The notes under the pieces: generated by a model | Told to the model about the DNA's origin: nothing | Seen by the model: the letters and a program-made list of their open reading frames with translations, nothing else | The model's database searches: none | Origin: JBFGCT01 sp963825565 | GTDB lineage: Bacteria > Actinomycetota > Acidimicrobiia > Acidimicrobiales > Ilumatobacteraceae | Length of the DNA stretch: 64,000 bases | Assembly (NCBI GenBank): GCA_963825565.1 | Contig: CAWGTW010000006.1 | Span: 62,001 to 126,000, forward strand | Direction: 5' to 3' | Made by a program: the position numbers and the translations under genes | In this document: positions 1-8,440 of the stretch, piece by piece | How positions within the stretch are numbered: the first letter of the stretch is position 1 | How the letters are laid out: each line of letters opens with the position of its first letter

Positions 1-808
<808 letters not shown>

Positions 809-809
<1 letters not shown>

Positions 810-2435
810 CAGTGCCGCCACACGCCGTACTCGGTCGCGCCGGCGATCACGTTGCTGTGCGCCGCGGAGAGGGCGATCCCGAGCACCGTCCGGGAGTCGG
901 CCGGATGGATGATCCCGTCGTCCCACAGCCGGCCGGTCGAGTACAGCGCGGTCGACTCGGTCTCGATCTGGGCTTCGAGCGCCCCCGTGCGAGCGGCCAA
1001 CTCCTCCTCGTCGACCTCGATGCCCCGGCCCGCCGCGGCGTTGCGGGCGATGATCTCCATCACGCCGGCGAGCTGCTTGGGACCCATCACCGCCACCCGG
1101 TGGTTCGGCCACGAGAAGATGAACCGCGGGTTGTACGCCTTGCCCGCCATCCCGTAGTTGCCGGCGCCGTAGCTCGCGCCGACCATCAGGTTGAAGTGCG
1201 GCACGGTCGAGTTGGACACGGCGTTGATCATCTTCGCCCCGTTGCGGATGATCCCGCCCTGCTCGGCCTTTGACCCGACCATGAAGCCGGTGATGTTGTG
1301 CAAGAAGACCAGCGGCGTGGCGGTGCGGTTGCAGAGCTGGATGAACTGCGCGCCCTTCTTGGCCTCGTCGGAGAACAGGATCCCGTTGTTGCCGAGCAGC
1401 CCGACGGGGAACCCGCAGATCGACCCCCAACCACAGACCAGCTTGTCGCCGTACAGCGGCTTGAACTCCTCGAACCGGCTGCCGTCGAGCAGCCGGGCGT
1501 AGACCTCCCGGATCTCGAACGGGATGCGGACGTCGGCCGACGCGCAGCCGAGCAGCTCGGCGGGGTCGTACTCGGGCTCGTCGGCCGGTTCGGTCGGTCC
1601 GGGGCCGAGCTTGCGCCAGCGGAGGTGGCGCACGATCTGGCGGGCGAGGCGGAGCCCGTCGAGCTCGTCCATCGCCAGGTAGTCGGACAGCCCACTCGTG
1701 CGGGAGTGCATCTCCGCGCCGCCGAGCGTCTCCTCGTCGACGATCTCGTCGATCGCCATCTTGACCAGCGGTGGACCCCCGAGATAGGCCGTGCCGCGGT
1801 TCTTGACGAACACGGTGTAGTCGCTCATGCCGGGCGTGTAGGCGCCGCCGGCGGTGTTCGGGCCGAAGGCGATCGTGATCGACGGGATGCCGAGCTTGGA
1901 CATCTGCGTCAGGTCGCGGAAGCTCTGCCCACCGCGGATGAACAGATCGGCCTGGCGGGGGAGGTCGGCGCCCGCCGACTCGTTGAGCACGATCAGCGGC
2001 AGCCGGTTCTCCCGCACGATCTCGTAGAACCGATGCCCCTTCTGCCACGTCGTCGGGTTCGCCGCGCCGCCCCGGTAGGTCATGTCCGAGCCGGTGATCG
2101 CGCACTCGACGCCCTCGACGATCCCGATGCCCGCCGACGGTCCCGGCTCCGATCGGATCCTGGGTGCCCCACGCGGCGAGCGGGCTCAGCTCGAGGAACG
2201 GGGTGTGCGGGTCGACCAGCGCCTCGATGCGTTCGCGCACCAGCATCTTGCCCCGGTGGCGGTGTCGGTCGACGTAGCGCTGGCCACCGATCGTTGGCAC
2301 CTTGACCAGCTCCTCGGCGACGGCGTCCCACATCGCCTGCATGGCGGCGAGGTTGGCTCGATACTCCGGCGAGCGGGTGTCGAGCCGGCTGCGCAGCACC
2401 GTGCCGGCACCTCGGCTCGTACCCCCGATCGACAT
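809..2435 (-). CDS. Acyl-CoA carboxylase carboxyltransferase subunit, one frameshift
   Basis: Crotonase-fold carboxyltransferase that moves CO2 from carboxybiotin to an acyl-CoA, partner of the biotin carboxylase that follows it. The uninterrupted frame starts only at MTYRGGAAN (2083), but the expected N-terminus continues upstream in another frame from ATG 2435 (MSIGGTSRGAG, then TIGGQRYVDRH, GKMLVRERIEALVDP and WGTQDPIGAG). The frames join at about 2130-2136 if one extra base in a C run of the + strand (G on the coding strand) is removed, which restores VGGIGIVEGVECAITGSDM. The C-terminal part is intact: FGPNTAGGAYTPGMSDY, a glycine-rich GSICGFPVGLLGNNGI and TGFMVGSKAEQGG. Restored length is about 541 residues, normal for AccD/MccB-type subunits. 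A sequencing or assembly indel is more likely than a true pseudogene, because everything downstream is well preserved. Confidence 0.9.
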
Positions 2436-2650
2436 GGCGGCGAACGTACCAGCACGCTTTCGCCCGCTACGAACGCGCCGCGTGCTCGCACGTCGGTCGC
2501 GGATGTGCTCCTGGACGGTGCCCTGTTCTCTGGTTGACCGCGGACAGGCGTCACCGCGGCCGCGAGCGTGCCCCGTTCGGTGGCTGACCCCGGACAGGAC
2601 GTCACGTCCGGTGGCGGTCGGGTGCGACCGGTTGGTTAGCTTCGGCGGGC

Positions 2651-3445
2651 ATGAACGTTGCCGAGGTTCGCGCCGACCTGCTCGCCGAGCAGCGGTCGCT
2701 CGATGACATCGTCGCCGGTCTCGGCGACGACCGCTGGGCGTTGCCGACGCCGAGCCCGCGCTGGTCGGTCGCCGACCAGATCGCCCACCTCACCTACTTC
2801 GACCATGCCGCGGCGGTCGCCATCACCGACCCGGAGGGGTTCCAAGCACTGCTCGCCGAGTTGATCGGCGCCGACGTCGCCGACGAAGCCGACGGCGACG
2901 ACCTGACCCTCGGGAGCTACCGCGCGATGTCGCCGGCCGAGCTGCTCGACCGGTGGCGGGCGAACCGGGCCGACCTCGCCGCTGCATCGGCGACCTTGGA
3001 CGACGCGACGAGGATCGCCTGGTACGGCCCGTCGATGGGCTCGAAGTCGTTCCTCACCGCCCGGCTGATGGAGTGCTGGGCGCACGGCCAGGACATCGCC
3101 GACGCGCTCGGCGTCGAACGCACCTCGACCGACCGCCTGCGACACGTCGCCCGGCTCGGCTTCATCACCCGCGCGTGGTCGTACCTCAACCGGGGGCTCG
3201 AACCGCCGGCGGACCCGGTGCGCGTCGAGCTGACGCTGCCCTCGGGCGAGACGCTCACGTTCGGACCCGACGACGCAGCCGACTCGATCGTCGGGCCGGC
3301 ACTCGATTTCTGCCTGGTCGTCACCCAACGCCGACACGCCGACGACACCGCCCTCGCCATCACCGGCGAATCGGCGCGGGAATGGATGGACATGGCCCAG
3401 GCCTACGCCGGCCCGCCCTCCGACGGCCCATCACCGGCGACCTGA
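2651..3445 (+). CDS. TIGR03084-type metal-binding protein (DinB/maleylpyruvate isomerase fold)
   Basis: A 264-residue soluble protein with the N-terminal pattern of the mycothiol-dependent maleylpyruvate isomerase/DinB four-helix fold: an amphipathic first helix, then RWSVADQIAHLTYFDHAA, whose His is a typical metal ligand, and later ARLMECWAHGQDIADALG, with two further conserved histidine positions. This arrangement is that of the TIGR03084 family, largely restricted to Actinobacteria and without an assigned reaction. The C-terminal third (VELTLPSGETLTFGPDD onward) resembles the SCP2-like end seen in relatives. It stands alone, divergent from the carboxylase genes. ATG 2651 is preceded by a purine-rich stretch. 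The reaction is unknown; a thiol-dependent isomerase or transferase role is only a family-based guess. Confidence 0.85.
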   Translation: MNVAEVRADLLAEQRSLDDIVAGLGDDRWALPTPSPRWSVADQIAHLTYFDHAAAVAITDPEGFQALLAELIGADVADEADGDDLTLGSYRAMSPAELLDRWRANRADLAAASATLDDATRIAWYGPSMGSKSFLTARLMECWAHGQDIADALGVERTSTDRLRHVARLGFITRAWSYLNRGLEPPADPVRVELTLPSGETLTFGPDDAADSIVGPALDFCLVVTQRRHADDTALAITGESAREWMDMAQAYAGPPSDGPSPAT

Positions 3446-3450
3446 CCGCG

Positions 3451-3518
3451 CCCTCGCACCGCCGTCGCCCTCGCTCCGCTGTCGCCCTCGCACCACCGTC
3501 GCGCTCGCACCTGGTCGG
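3451..3518. repeat. 17-base tandem repeat, about 3-4 units
   Basis: Directly after the TIGR03084-type gene, a 17-base unit (ccctcgcaccgccgtcg) occurs at 3451-3467, 3468-3484 and 3485-3501, followed by a degraded fourth unit. The units differ at one to four positions. No coding role is evident. It begins a 452-base intergenic region (3446-3897) that holds only repeats and inverted repeats. Confidence 0.7.
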
Positions 3519-3590
3519 CGGCGGCGATGGGCACGGCCTCAACCGTGGCGCGGCGGCGCACCGGCCGGCCAGTACCCGGGCTTCGGTGAG

Positions 3591-3647
3591 CGTCCGAGGT
3601 CGCCCGCGTCGCGATCCTGTCGGGGCCTCGGACGGGGATCGCGACGC
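3591..3647. other. Two interleaved inverted repeats (pseudoknot-like or alternative hairpins)
   Basis: Arm A1 cgtccgagg (3591-3599) is the exact complement of A2 cctcggacg (3626-3634). Arm B1 gcgtcgcgatcc (3606-3617) is the exact complement of B2 ggatcgcgacgc (3636-3647). The order A1-B1-A2-B2 is interleaved, so RNA could form either hairpin alone or an H-type pseudoknot. It lies ~150 bases after the TIGR03084-type gene and ~250 bases before the MFS gene. It could be a terminator, a structured RNA or chance in GC-rich DNA. Sequence symmetry is certain; function is inferred. Confidence 0.5.
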
Positions 3648-3672
3648 AGACGACGGAAGCGGGGCGGACGGC

Positions 3673-3835
3673 TAATGCCGTGACCGTGAACGTTCGAGGG
3701 GTCGACGCCGAGTCGGGTGCGTCGCTCGCACGGCGTGGCGACGACTGCGTAGCCCTGCCCTACGGTGAGGAGCCGCATCGCCGCGAGCGGCGGAGCCGGC
3801 CGGCGGAACATCGCAAACGTTTGCGGTCAGGGCAC
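3673..3835 (+). repeat. Dispersed 163-base intergenic repeat, copy A
   Basis: This segment matches 52997-53159 over the same length with eight mismatches by eye (about 95 percent) and no gaps, in the same orientation; flanking sequences differ completely. Near its right end copy A carries a perfect 14-base palindrome, cgcaaacgtttgcg (3813-3826), imperfect in copy B. A GTG-started frame (from 3680) runs through both copies and ends at TAG just past copy A. An open frame also exists on the complement, so coding is undecided. It could be a small non-autonomous mobile element, a structured RNA or a repeat ORF. Confidence 0.85.
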
Positions 3836-3845
3836 TAGCTTGACC

Positions 3846-3880
3846 GGCGGGTCGAGTCCCTGACCCGTCGTCGACCCGCC
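3846..3880 (+). promoter_or_regulatory. 10-base inverted repeat upstream of the MFS gene
   Basis: ggcgggtcga (3846-3855) and tcgacccgcc (3871-3880) are perfect inverted repeats around a 15-base loop, ending 17 bases before the ATG of the MFS gene. It may be an operator or a 5'-leader hairpin covering the start region. No regulator gene adjoins it. Confidence 0.45.
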
Positions 3881-3897
3881 CCGAAAGCACCTCCCCG

Positions 3898-5211
3898 ATG
3901 ACCGCCACCGCACCGAACCACGTCGCCCCGGCGCACGGGCGTACGCCGGGCACAGCACGCGCGGCGCTGTCGTATCGCAGCTTTCGGATCGTGTTCGTCG
4001 GGCTGGCGCTCAGCCAGGTCGGGACGTGGATGCAGAACTTCACGCTGCCCGCGTACATCGACGATCGCACCGGGCGACCGGCGCTCGTCGGCCTGATGAT
4101 CTTCATGCAGCTCGGGCCGCTGCTCGTGCTGTCGATCCCCGCCGGGGTGCTCGCCGACAAGGTGTCGAAACGCAAGCTGATGCTGGTGATGCAGTCGGCC
4201 TCGGCGCTGCTGACCGTCGGCCTCGCGTTCCAGGTCGCCAACGCCGGCGCGCTCTGGACGATCTTCGCCGTCCAGCTCGGGATCGGGATCGCCAACGCGC
4301 TCAACGCGCCGGCCTTCCAGGCGTCGATGCCGTTGCTCGTGCACCGCCAGGACCTCCCGGGTGCGATCAGCCTGAACTCGGCGATGATCAACGGCAGCCG
4401 GGTGATGGGACCGGTGCTCGCCGCGCTGCTCGCGGTGGCCGGGCTGTCGATCGCCCAGATCTTCCTCGTCAACGCCGCCACCTACCTGTTCTTCATCGTG
4501 GCGCTGCTCGTCGTGCGGATGCCCGACGTTCGGGGCACGTTCGCCGAGCGGGGCTGGAGGAGGCTGCTCACCGGCATCAACATCGTGCGCGACCGCATCG
4601 TGCTGAAACGGCTGCTGCTCGGGATGTTCCTGTTCTCGCTGTTCAGCCTCGTGTACATCGGGCTGTTCCCGTCGGTCGCCCGCCTCAACTTCGGCATCGA
4701 GCCGACGAGCAACACGTACCGCTGGCTGTACGCAGTGTGGGGTGCTGGCGCCTTCTTCGGTGCGATCGCGGTCGGCACGTGGCTGTCGCGCGTCCCTCGG
4801 CAGGCGCTGATCACCCGCGGGTTCGCCGGCTTCGCGCTGGCCCTGGCCGCCTTCTCGCAGCTCCGCGCACCGCTGCTCGCGTTCCCGATCGGGTTCCTCC
4901 TCGGGTTCTGCTACTTCATGACCGCGACGGCGATCACGACCACGCTCCAGCTCAACCTGAGAGACACCGAGCGGGCGTCGGTGATGCCACTGTGGTTCAT
5001 GGTGTTCGGCGGCACGGTCCCGATCGGGAACCTGGTGTTCGGGGTCGTGATCGAGTGGATCGGCGCCCGCGCCGTGCTCGGCTTCGGGGCCGCGTTCGCC
5101 GTCTTCCTCGCGTGGTGGGTCGACCTCCGCCGGCTGCCGGCGTCCGCCTTCCTCCCCGAAGACGACGGCGGCGAACCGTTCCGACCGGTCAACGCCTCCC
5201 GCCTGCTGTAG
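3898..5211 (+). CDS. MFS transporter, EntS/MFS_3-type exporter
   Basis: A 437-residue integral membrane protein with about 12 hydrophobic segments and the cytoplasmic loop signature GVLADKVSKRKL (about residues 83-94) of major facilitator transporters. The N-terminal pattern FRIVFVGLALSQVGTWMQN is typical of the MFS_3/EntS group of siderophore, macrolide and drug exporters (Trp and Asn at the end of the first segment). Substrate cannot be deduced. It is monocistronic as far as can be seen: the next clear gene starts 507 bases downstream, and upstream lie the inverted repeat at 3846-3880 and the dispersed repeat, which may carry its control region. Confidence 0.88.
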   Translation: MTATAPNHVAPAHGRTPGTARAALSYRSFRIVFVGLALSQVGTWMQNFTLPAYIDDRTGRPALVGLMIFMQLGPLLVLSIPAGVLADKVSKRKLMLVMQSASALLTVGLAFQVANAGALWTIFAVQLGIGIANALNAPAFQASMPLLVHRQDLPGAISLNSAMINGSRVMGPVLAALLAVAGLSIAQIFLVNAATYLFFIVALLVVRMPDVRGTFAERGWRRLLTGINIVRDRIVLKRLLLGMFLFSLFSLVYIGLFPSVARLNFGIEPTSNTYRWLYAVWGAGAFFGAIAVGTWLSRVPRQALITRGFAGFALALAAFSQLRAPLLAFPIGFLLGFCYFMTATAITTTLQLNLRDTERASVMPLWFMVFGGTVPIGNLVFGVVIEWIGARAVLGFGAAFAVFLAWWVDLRRLPASAFLPEDDGGEPFRPVNASRLL

Positions 5212-5274
5212 CGCACCGCGACCGCGTCGGCGGAAATCGCTTCAGTTCCCGGGCCGGGCGGCCGATGACCGTAC

Positions 5275-5472
5275 ATGACGACACGACGCGATCTCCGCGA
5301 GGTGGTCGTCGTCACTCGCGCGTGGGTCCGGGGTTACCTCGCCAGCTGGTCGCGCACGATCGCCGAACGGCTCGCCGCGGGCGCCGAGCCCTGGTGCCCG
5401 ATGTGCGAGCTCGAACTCGAGCTCGAACTCGAGCGGACGCCAGGTGTCGCACGGCGCGACGACGACGCCTGA
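5275..5472 (+). CDS. Possible 65-residue small protein with CPMC and Glu-Leu repeat
   Basis: This sits in the otherwise empty 5212-5718 gap. The product MTTRRDLREVVVVTRAWVRG continues with a helix-like stretch and then WCPMCELELELELE, an alternating Glu/Leu run encoded by a near-perfect 12-base DNA repeat at about 5407-5436. The CPMC pair could bind metal, but only two cysteines are present. Codon third positions are G/C-rich like real genes, yet random frames here look similar. No family is recognised. The rest of the gap (5473-5718) shows nothing clear beyond the alternative upstream start of the next gene. Confidence 0.3.
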   Translation: MTTRRDLREVVVVTRAWVRGYLASWSRTIAERLAAGAEPWCPMCELELELELERTPGVARRDDDA

Positions 5473-5718
5473 TTCCAGCCGGCAGCCCGACCACCCGCGC
5501 CACCCGCAGCCCGACGACGCCCGAATCCGCAGCCGCAGCCGCCCCGCATGCCGGCGCTCGGTCGGCCGCGCCTTGAGAATCCGCTGAAGTTCGGGCCGAC
5601 GCCTGCCGATGATCATGCATGGCGGGCACCAGGCGGACCCAGCACCTCCGAGCCGCCATCCGTCGCGCCGTTCACGACGATCACGAAACGCACCGCGCGG
5701 CGATGTGAGGGCGGACGG

Positions 5719-6681
5719 GTGGACACCGGGCGGGTCGACGGGACGGGCGCAACCGCTGCCTCGAACGGCGCACCGGCGCTGCCGCCCGGCGAGCTCGTTC
5801 ACGTCCCCGGCGAGGGCGACGTCTTCGTCCGCCACCTCCCCGGACCTCCCGGCGCACCGGTCATCGTCCTCCTGCACGGCTGGACCACGACCGCCGACCT
5901 CAACTGGCACACCAGCTACGACCGGCTCGCCGAACACTTCCGCGTGATCGCGTTCGACCATCGCGGTCACGGGCGGGGCCTGCGGTCCCAGGCCGAGGGC
6001 TGGCTGGAGACCTGCGCCGACGACGTCGTCGCGGTCGCCACCGCCCTCGGGGTCGACCGCTTCATCCCGGTTGGGTACTCGATGGGTGGACCGATCGCCA
6101 AGCTGGTGTGGCGACGCCACCCGCATCGTGTCGACGGCCTCGTGCTGTGCGCGACCAGCCGGCACTTCGCCGCGTCCGCGGTCAGGCGCGCTGCGTTCAC
6201 GCTGATCGACGGCACCTGCGTACTGACCTCGACCCCGCTGTTCCGCGCCCTCGGACGGTTGTCGGGTCCTGCCTGGATCCGCCGCGCCCAGCGCCGGTGC
6301 ACCGCGCCGTGGATGCTGGAACAGATCCTGCACCACGACTGGGGCCACCTGCTCGAAGCCGGCAGGGCGATCGGTCGGTTCGATTCACGTCACTGGTCGG
6401 GCGCGATCGACGTACCGACGGCGGTGGTTGCGTCGCTCGACGACGATGTGGTGCCGACGCGCCAGCAGCTCGCGCTCGCCGGCGCGGTGCCGGGGGCGTC
6501 GTTGCACACCGTTCCCGGCGGACATACGGCCTGCGCCGACCCCTCCGGCGAGTTCGTCGCCCGCCTGCTCGACGCATGCCACTCGGTCGCCTCCCGGATC
6601 ACCGCCGGCCTGGGAGCGGCGGGCGGTACGGGCGACGGCACCGTGCACCGCGGGGCGGACACCTCGCCCGCCGCCGCGTGA
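5719..6681 (+). CDS. Alpha/beta-fold hydrolase
   Basis: An alpha/beta hydrolase of about 320 residues, soluble. Landmarks are VIVLLHGWTTT (oxyanion-loop His-Gly), FDHRGHGRG, the nucleophile elbow GYSMGG and the terminal catalytic His in PGGHTACAD. The frame is open back to ATG 5548, but the extra 57 residues are low-complexity and unlike the family. GTG 5719, preceded by a gaggg purine stretch, gives a normal length and is preferred. Family members include esterases, lipases and enol-lactonases; the substrate is not predictable. Neighbours give no pathway context. Confidence 0.85.
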   Translation: MDTGRVDGTGATAASNGAPALPPGELVHVPGEGDVFVRHLPGPPGAPVIVLLHGWTTTADLNWHTSYDRLAEHFRVIAFDHRGHGRGLRSQAEGWLETCADDVVAVATALGVDRFIPVGYSMGGPIAKLVWRRHPHRVDGLVLCATSRHFAASAVRRAAFTLIDGTCVLTSTPLFRALGRLSGPAWIRRAQRRCTAPWMLEQILHHDWGHLLEAGRAIGRFDSRHWSGAIDVPTAVVASLDDDVVPTRQQLALAGAVPGASLHTVPGGHTACADPSGEFVARLLDACHSVASRITAGLGAAGGTGDGTVHRGADTSPAAA

Positions 6682-6729
6682 GGGTGCACCCTGGCGCGCA
6701 TCTCGACCGGTCGAGCCGCCCGGAACCGC

Positions 6730-7020
6730 CTACTCGCCGGAGACGATCAGCAGCGTGGACTCGGCGTACTGGTGGCGCAGCTCCTTGACCGGCGCGTACT
6801 CCGCGCTGTCGTTGAACGCCCGGGCCGCCGCCACGTCGGGGAACTCGAGGACGACGATCCGGGTCGGCGACCAGAGCTGGTCCTCGACCACGTCGATCGG
6901 CCCGCCCCTGACGAGGTACCGACCGCCGTACCGCTCGGCGATCGGGCGGGCGAGTGCCTTGTACCGCTCGTACCCCTCCGGATCGTGGATCTTGGTGTCG
7001 ACGATGACGTACGCGGCCAT
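6730..7020 (-). CDS. DUF1330 domain protein
   Basis: A 96-residue protein starting MAAYVIVDTKIHDPEGYERY and ending in ESTLLIVSGE, the typical ferredoxin-like (dimeric alpha-beta barrel) DUF1330 fold. Conserved features are Asp-Pro-Glu-x-Tyr in helix 1, GGRYLVRGGP in the central hairpin and PTRIVVLEFPD before the second helix. An in-frame ATG 48 bases further upstream (7068) would add a non-conserved tail, so 7020 is preferred. No reaction is assigned to the family. A protein with two related domains lies at 58227-59075. Confidence 0.85.
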   Translation of the reverse strand: MAAYVIVDTKIHDPEGYERYKALARPIAERYGGRYLVRGGPIDVVEDQLWSPTRIVVLEFPDVAAARAFNDSAEYAPVKELRHQYAESTLLIVSGE

Positions 7021-7111
7021 CGACGCAGGGTTCCAGCCCGGCCGCGTCGTGTCAAGCTCGCTCCACATCGCCCGCCGATCCGATCGCGCGGCCGGACCGC
7101 AGGGCGGTCGC

Positions 7112-8410
7112 TCAGTCGCCTGCGGCGCCGAGTTCGTGCACGATCCGTTCGAGGCCGCCGGTTCGGCTCGCCTTCACGAGCACGACGTCACCGGCCCCGA
7201 GCGGGCCGAGCGCGCTCGCTGCGTCGGCCACCGGCTCGACACCGTACTGCGACGTGTCGATCGCCACGATCTCGATGTCGAGCGCGCTGGCATGGGCGGC
7301 GACCTGGGCGTACCCCGCCGTCGGATCGTGGAGCTCGGCCATGATCCCGAGGACGGCGACGCGGCGGCGGGCGTCCATCGCCGCCACGGCGTCGAGCGCG
7401 GCGAGCATCGAGGTCGGGTTGGCGTTGTAGGCGTCGTTGACGACGATCGCCCCGGACGGGAGGTGGACGACCTGCATCCGCATCCCCGACACGCCGGCCG
7501 CGGACAGCGCGTCGACCGCTGCGTCGAGGCCGACACCGACCGATCCGGCGACGGCGACCGCGGCCGCCGCGTTCCAGGCCATGTGCAAGCCGCTGACCCC
7601 GAGCTCGACGCGCGCGCTCCCCCACGGCGTCGCCAGGTCGAACCGGGGGCGGGCCAGCGCGTCGAGTTCGACGTGGCCGATCCGCACGTCGGCCAACCGG
7701 CCGTACGTCAGTACGGTCGCGCCCGTCCGCTCGGCCATCGCCAGCACCCGATGGTCGTCGGCGTTGAGCACCGCGGTCCCGGCGCGCGGGAGCGCCTCGA
7801 CCAGCTCGCGCTTGGCCCGCGCAACGCCGTCGATGCCCCCGACCCGCTCCGTGTGGGACTCGCCGACCGCCGTCACGACCCCGATCTCGGGGCGTGCGAC
7901 CTCACACAGCCGGGAGATCTCGCCGAACCCGCGCATCCCCATCTCCAGAACCAGCACCTCGGTGTCGTCGGGCGCGTTGAGGATCGTGATCGGCAGGCCC
8001 TGCTCGTTGTTGAAGCTGGCGACGTTGGCCGTCGTGCGCCGTCCGGCGCCGCACGTCGCGGCGACGAGGTCCTTGGTCGTCGTCTTGCCGACGCTCCCGG
8101 TGATGCCGACGACCGTCGCCGACGACCGCCGGCGAGCCCACGCGGCCAGCGCCATCAACGCCCGAGCGGTGTCGGCGACCTCGATCGCGGTGCCGCTGCG
8201 CCGGAAGTCGTCGGGTTCGCTCGTGAGGTGCAACACCGCACCGGCCTCGCGTGCGACGCCGATGAAGTCGTGCCCGTTCCGCTCGGCGACGATCGGGACG
8301 AACAGCTGACCGGGTCGGATCGAGCGGGAGTCGAACGACGCCCCGTCGAATTCGACATCGGGACCGATCATCCGGCCCCCGATACCCGCCGCCGCCTGCG
8401 ATGCCAGCAT
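7112..8410 (-). CDS. murF: UDP-N-acetylmuramoyl-tripeptide--D-alanyl-D-alanine ligase
   Basis: MurF adds D-Ala-D-Ala to UDP-MurNAc-tripeptide in the cytoplasm, the last step of the soluble peptidoglycan precursor. The 432-residue protein shows the N-terminal substrate domain with FDSRSIRPGQLFVPI (about 26-40), the Mur ligase P-loop GITGSVGKT (102-110), NFN-like ASFNNEQGLPITIL, EMGMRGFGEI and the C-terminal domain with VVNDAYNANPTSM and GIMAELHD. The open frame runs far upstream, but that part is antisense to ddl. ATG 8410 (or GTG 8416) is the only start that avoids overlap. It diverges from ddl, which makes the D-Ala-D-Ala it consumes, with only about 30 bases between, so they likely share a control region. 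Confidence 0.95.
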   Translation of the reverse strand: MLASQAAAGIGGRMIGPDVEFDGASFDSRSIRPGQLFVPIVAERNGHDFIGVAREAGAVLHLTSEPDDFRRSGTAIEVADTARALMALAAWARRRSSATVVGITGSVGKTTTKDLVAATCGAGRRTTANVASFNNEQGLPITILNAPDDTEVLVLEMGMRGFGEISRLCEVARPEIGVVTAVGESHTERVGGIDGVARAKRELVEALPRAGTAVLNADDHRVLAMAERTGATVLTYGRLADVRIGHVELDALARPRFDLATPWGSARVELGVSGLHMAWNAAAAVAVAGSVGVGLDAAVDALSAAGVSGMRMQVVHLPSGAIVVNDAYNANPTSMLAALDAVAAMDARRRVAVLGIMAELHDPTAGYAQVAAHASALDIEIVAIDTSQYGVEPVADAASALGPLGAGDVVLVKASRTGGLERIVHELGAAGD

Positions 8411-8423
8411 CCTCACGCCCGAT

Positions 8424-8435
8424 GACGGTACCGTC
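8424..8435. promoter_or_regulatory. Perfect 12-base palindrome in the murF/ddl divergent gap
   Basis: gacggtaccgtc occupies almost the whole 30-base space between the divergent starts of murF and ddl. It may be an operator for both genes or a chance restriction-type palindrome. Promoter elements for both genes must overlap coding sequence, because the gap is too short. Confidence 0.35.
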
Positions 8436-8440
8436 GGGCG

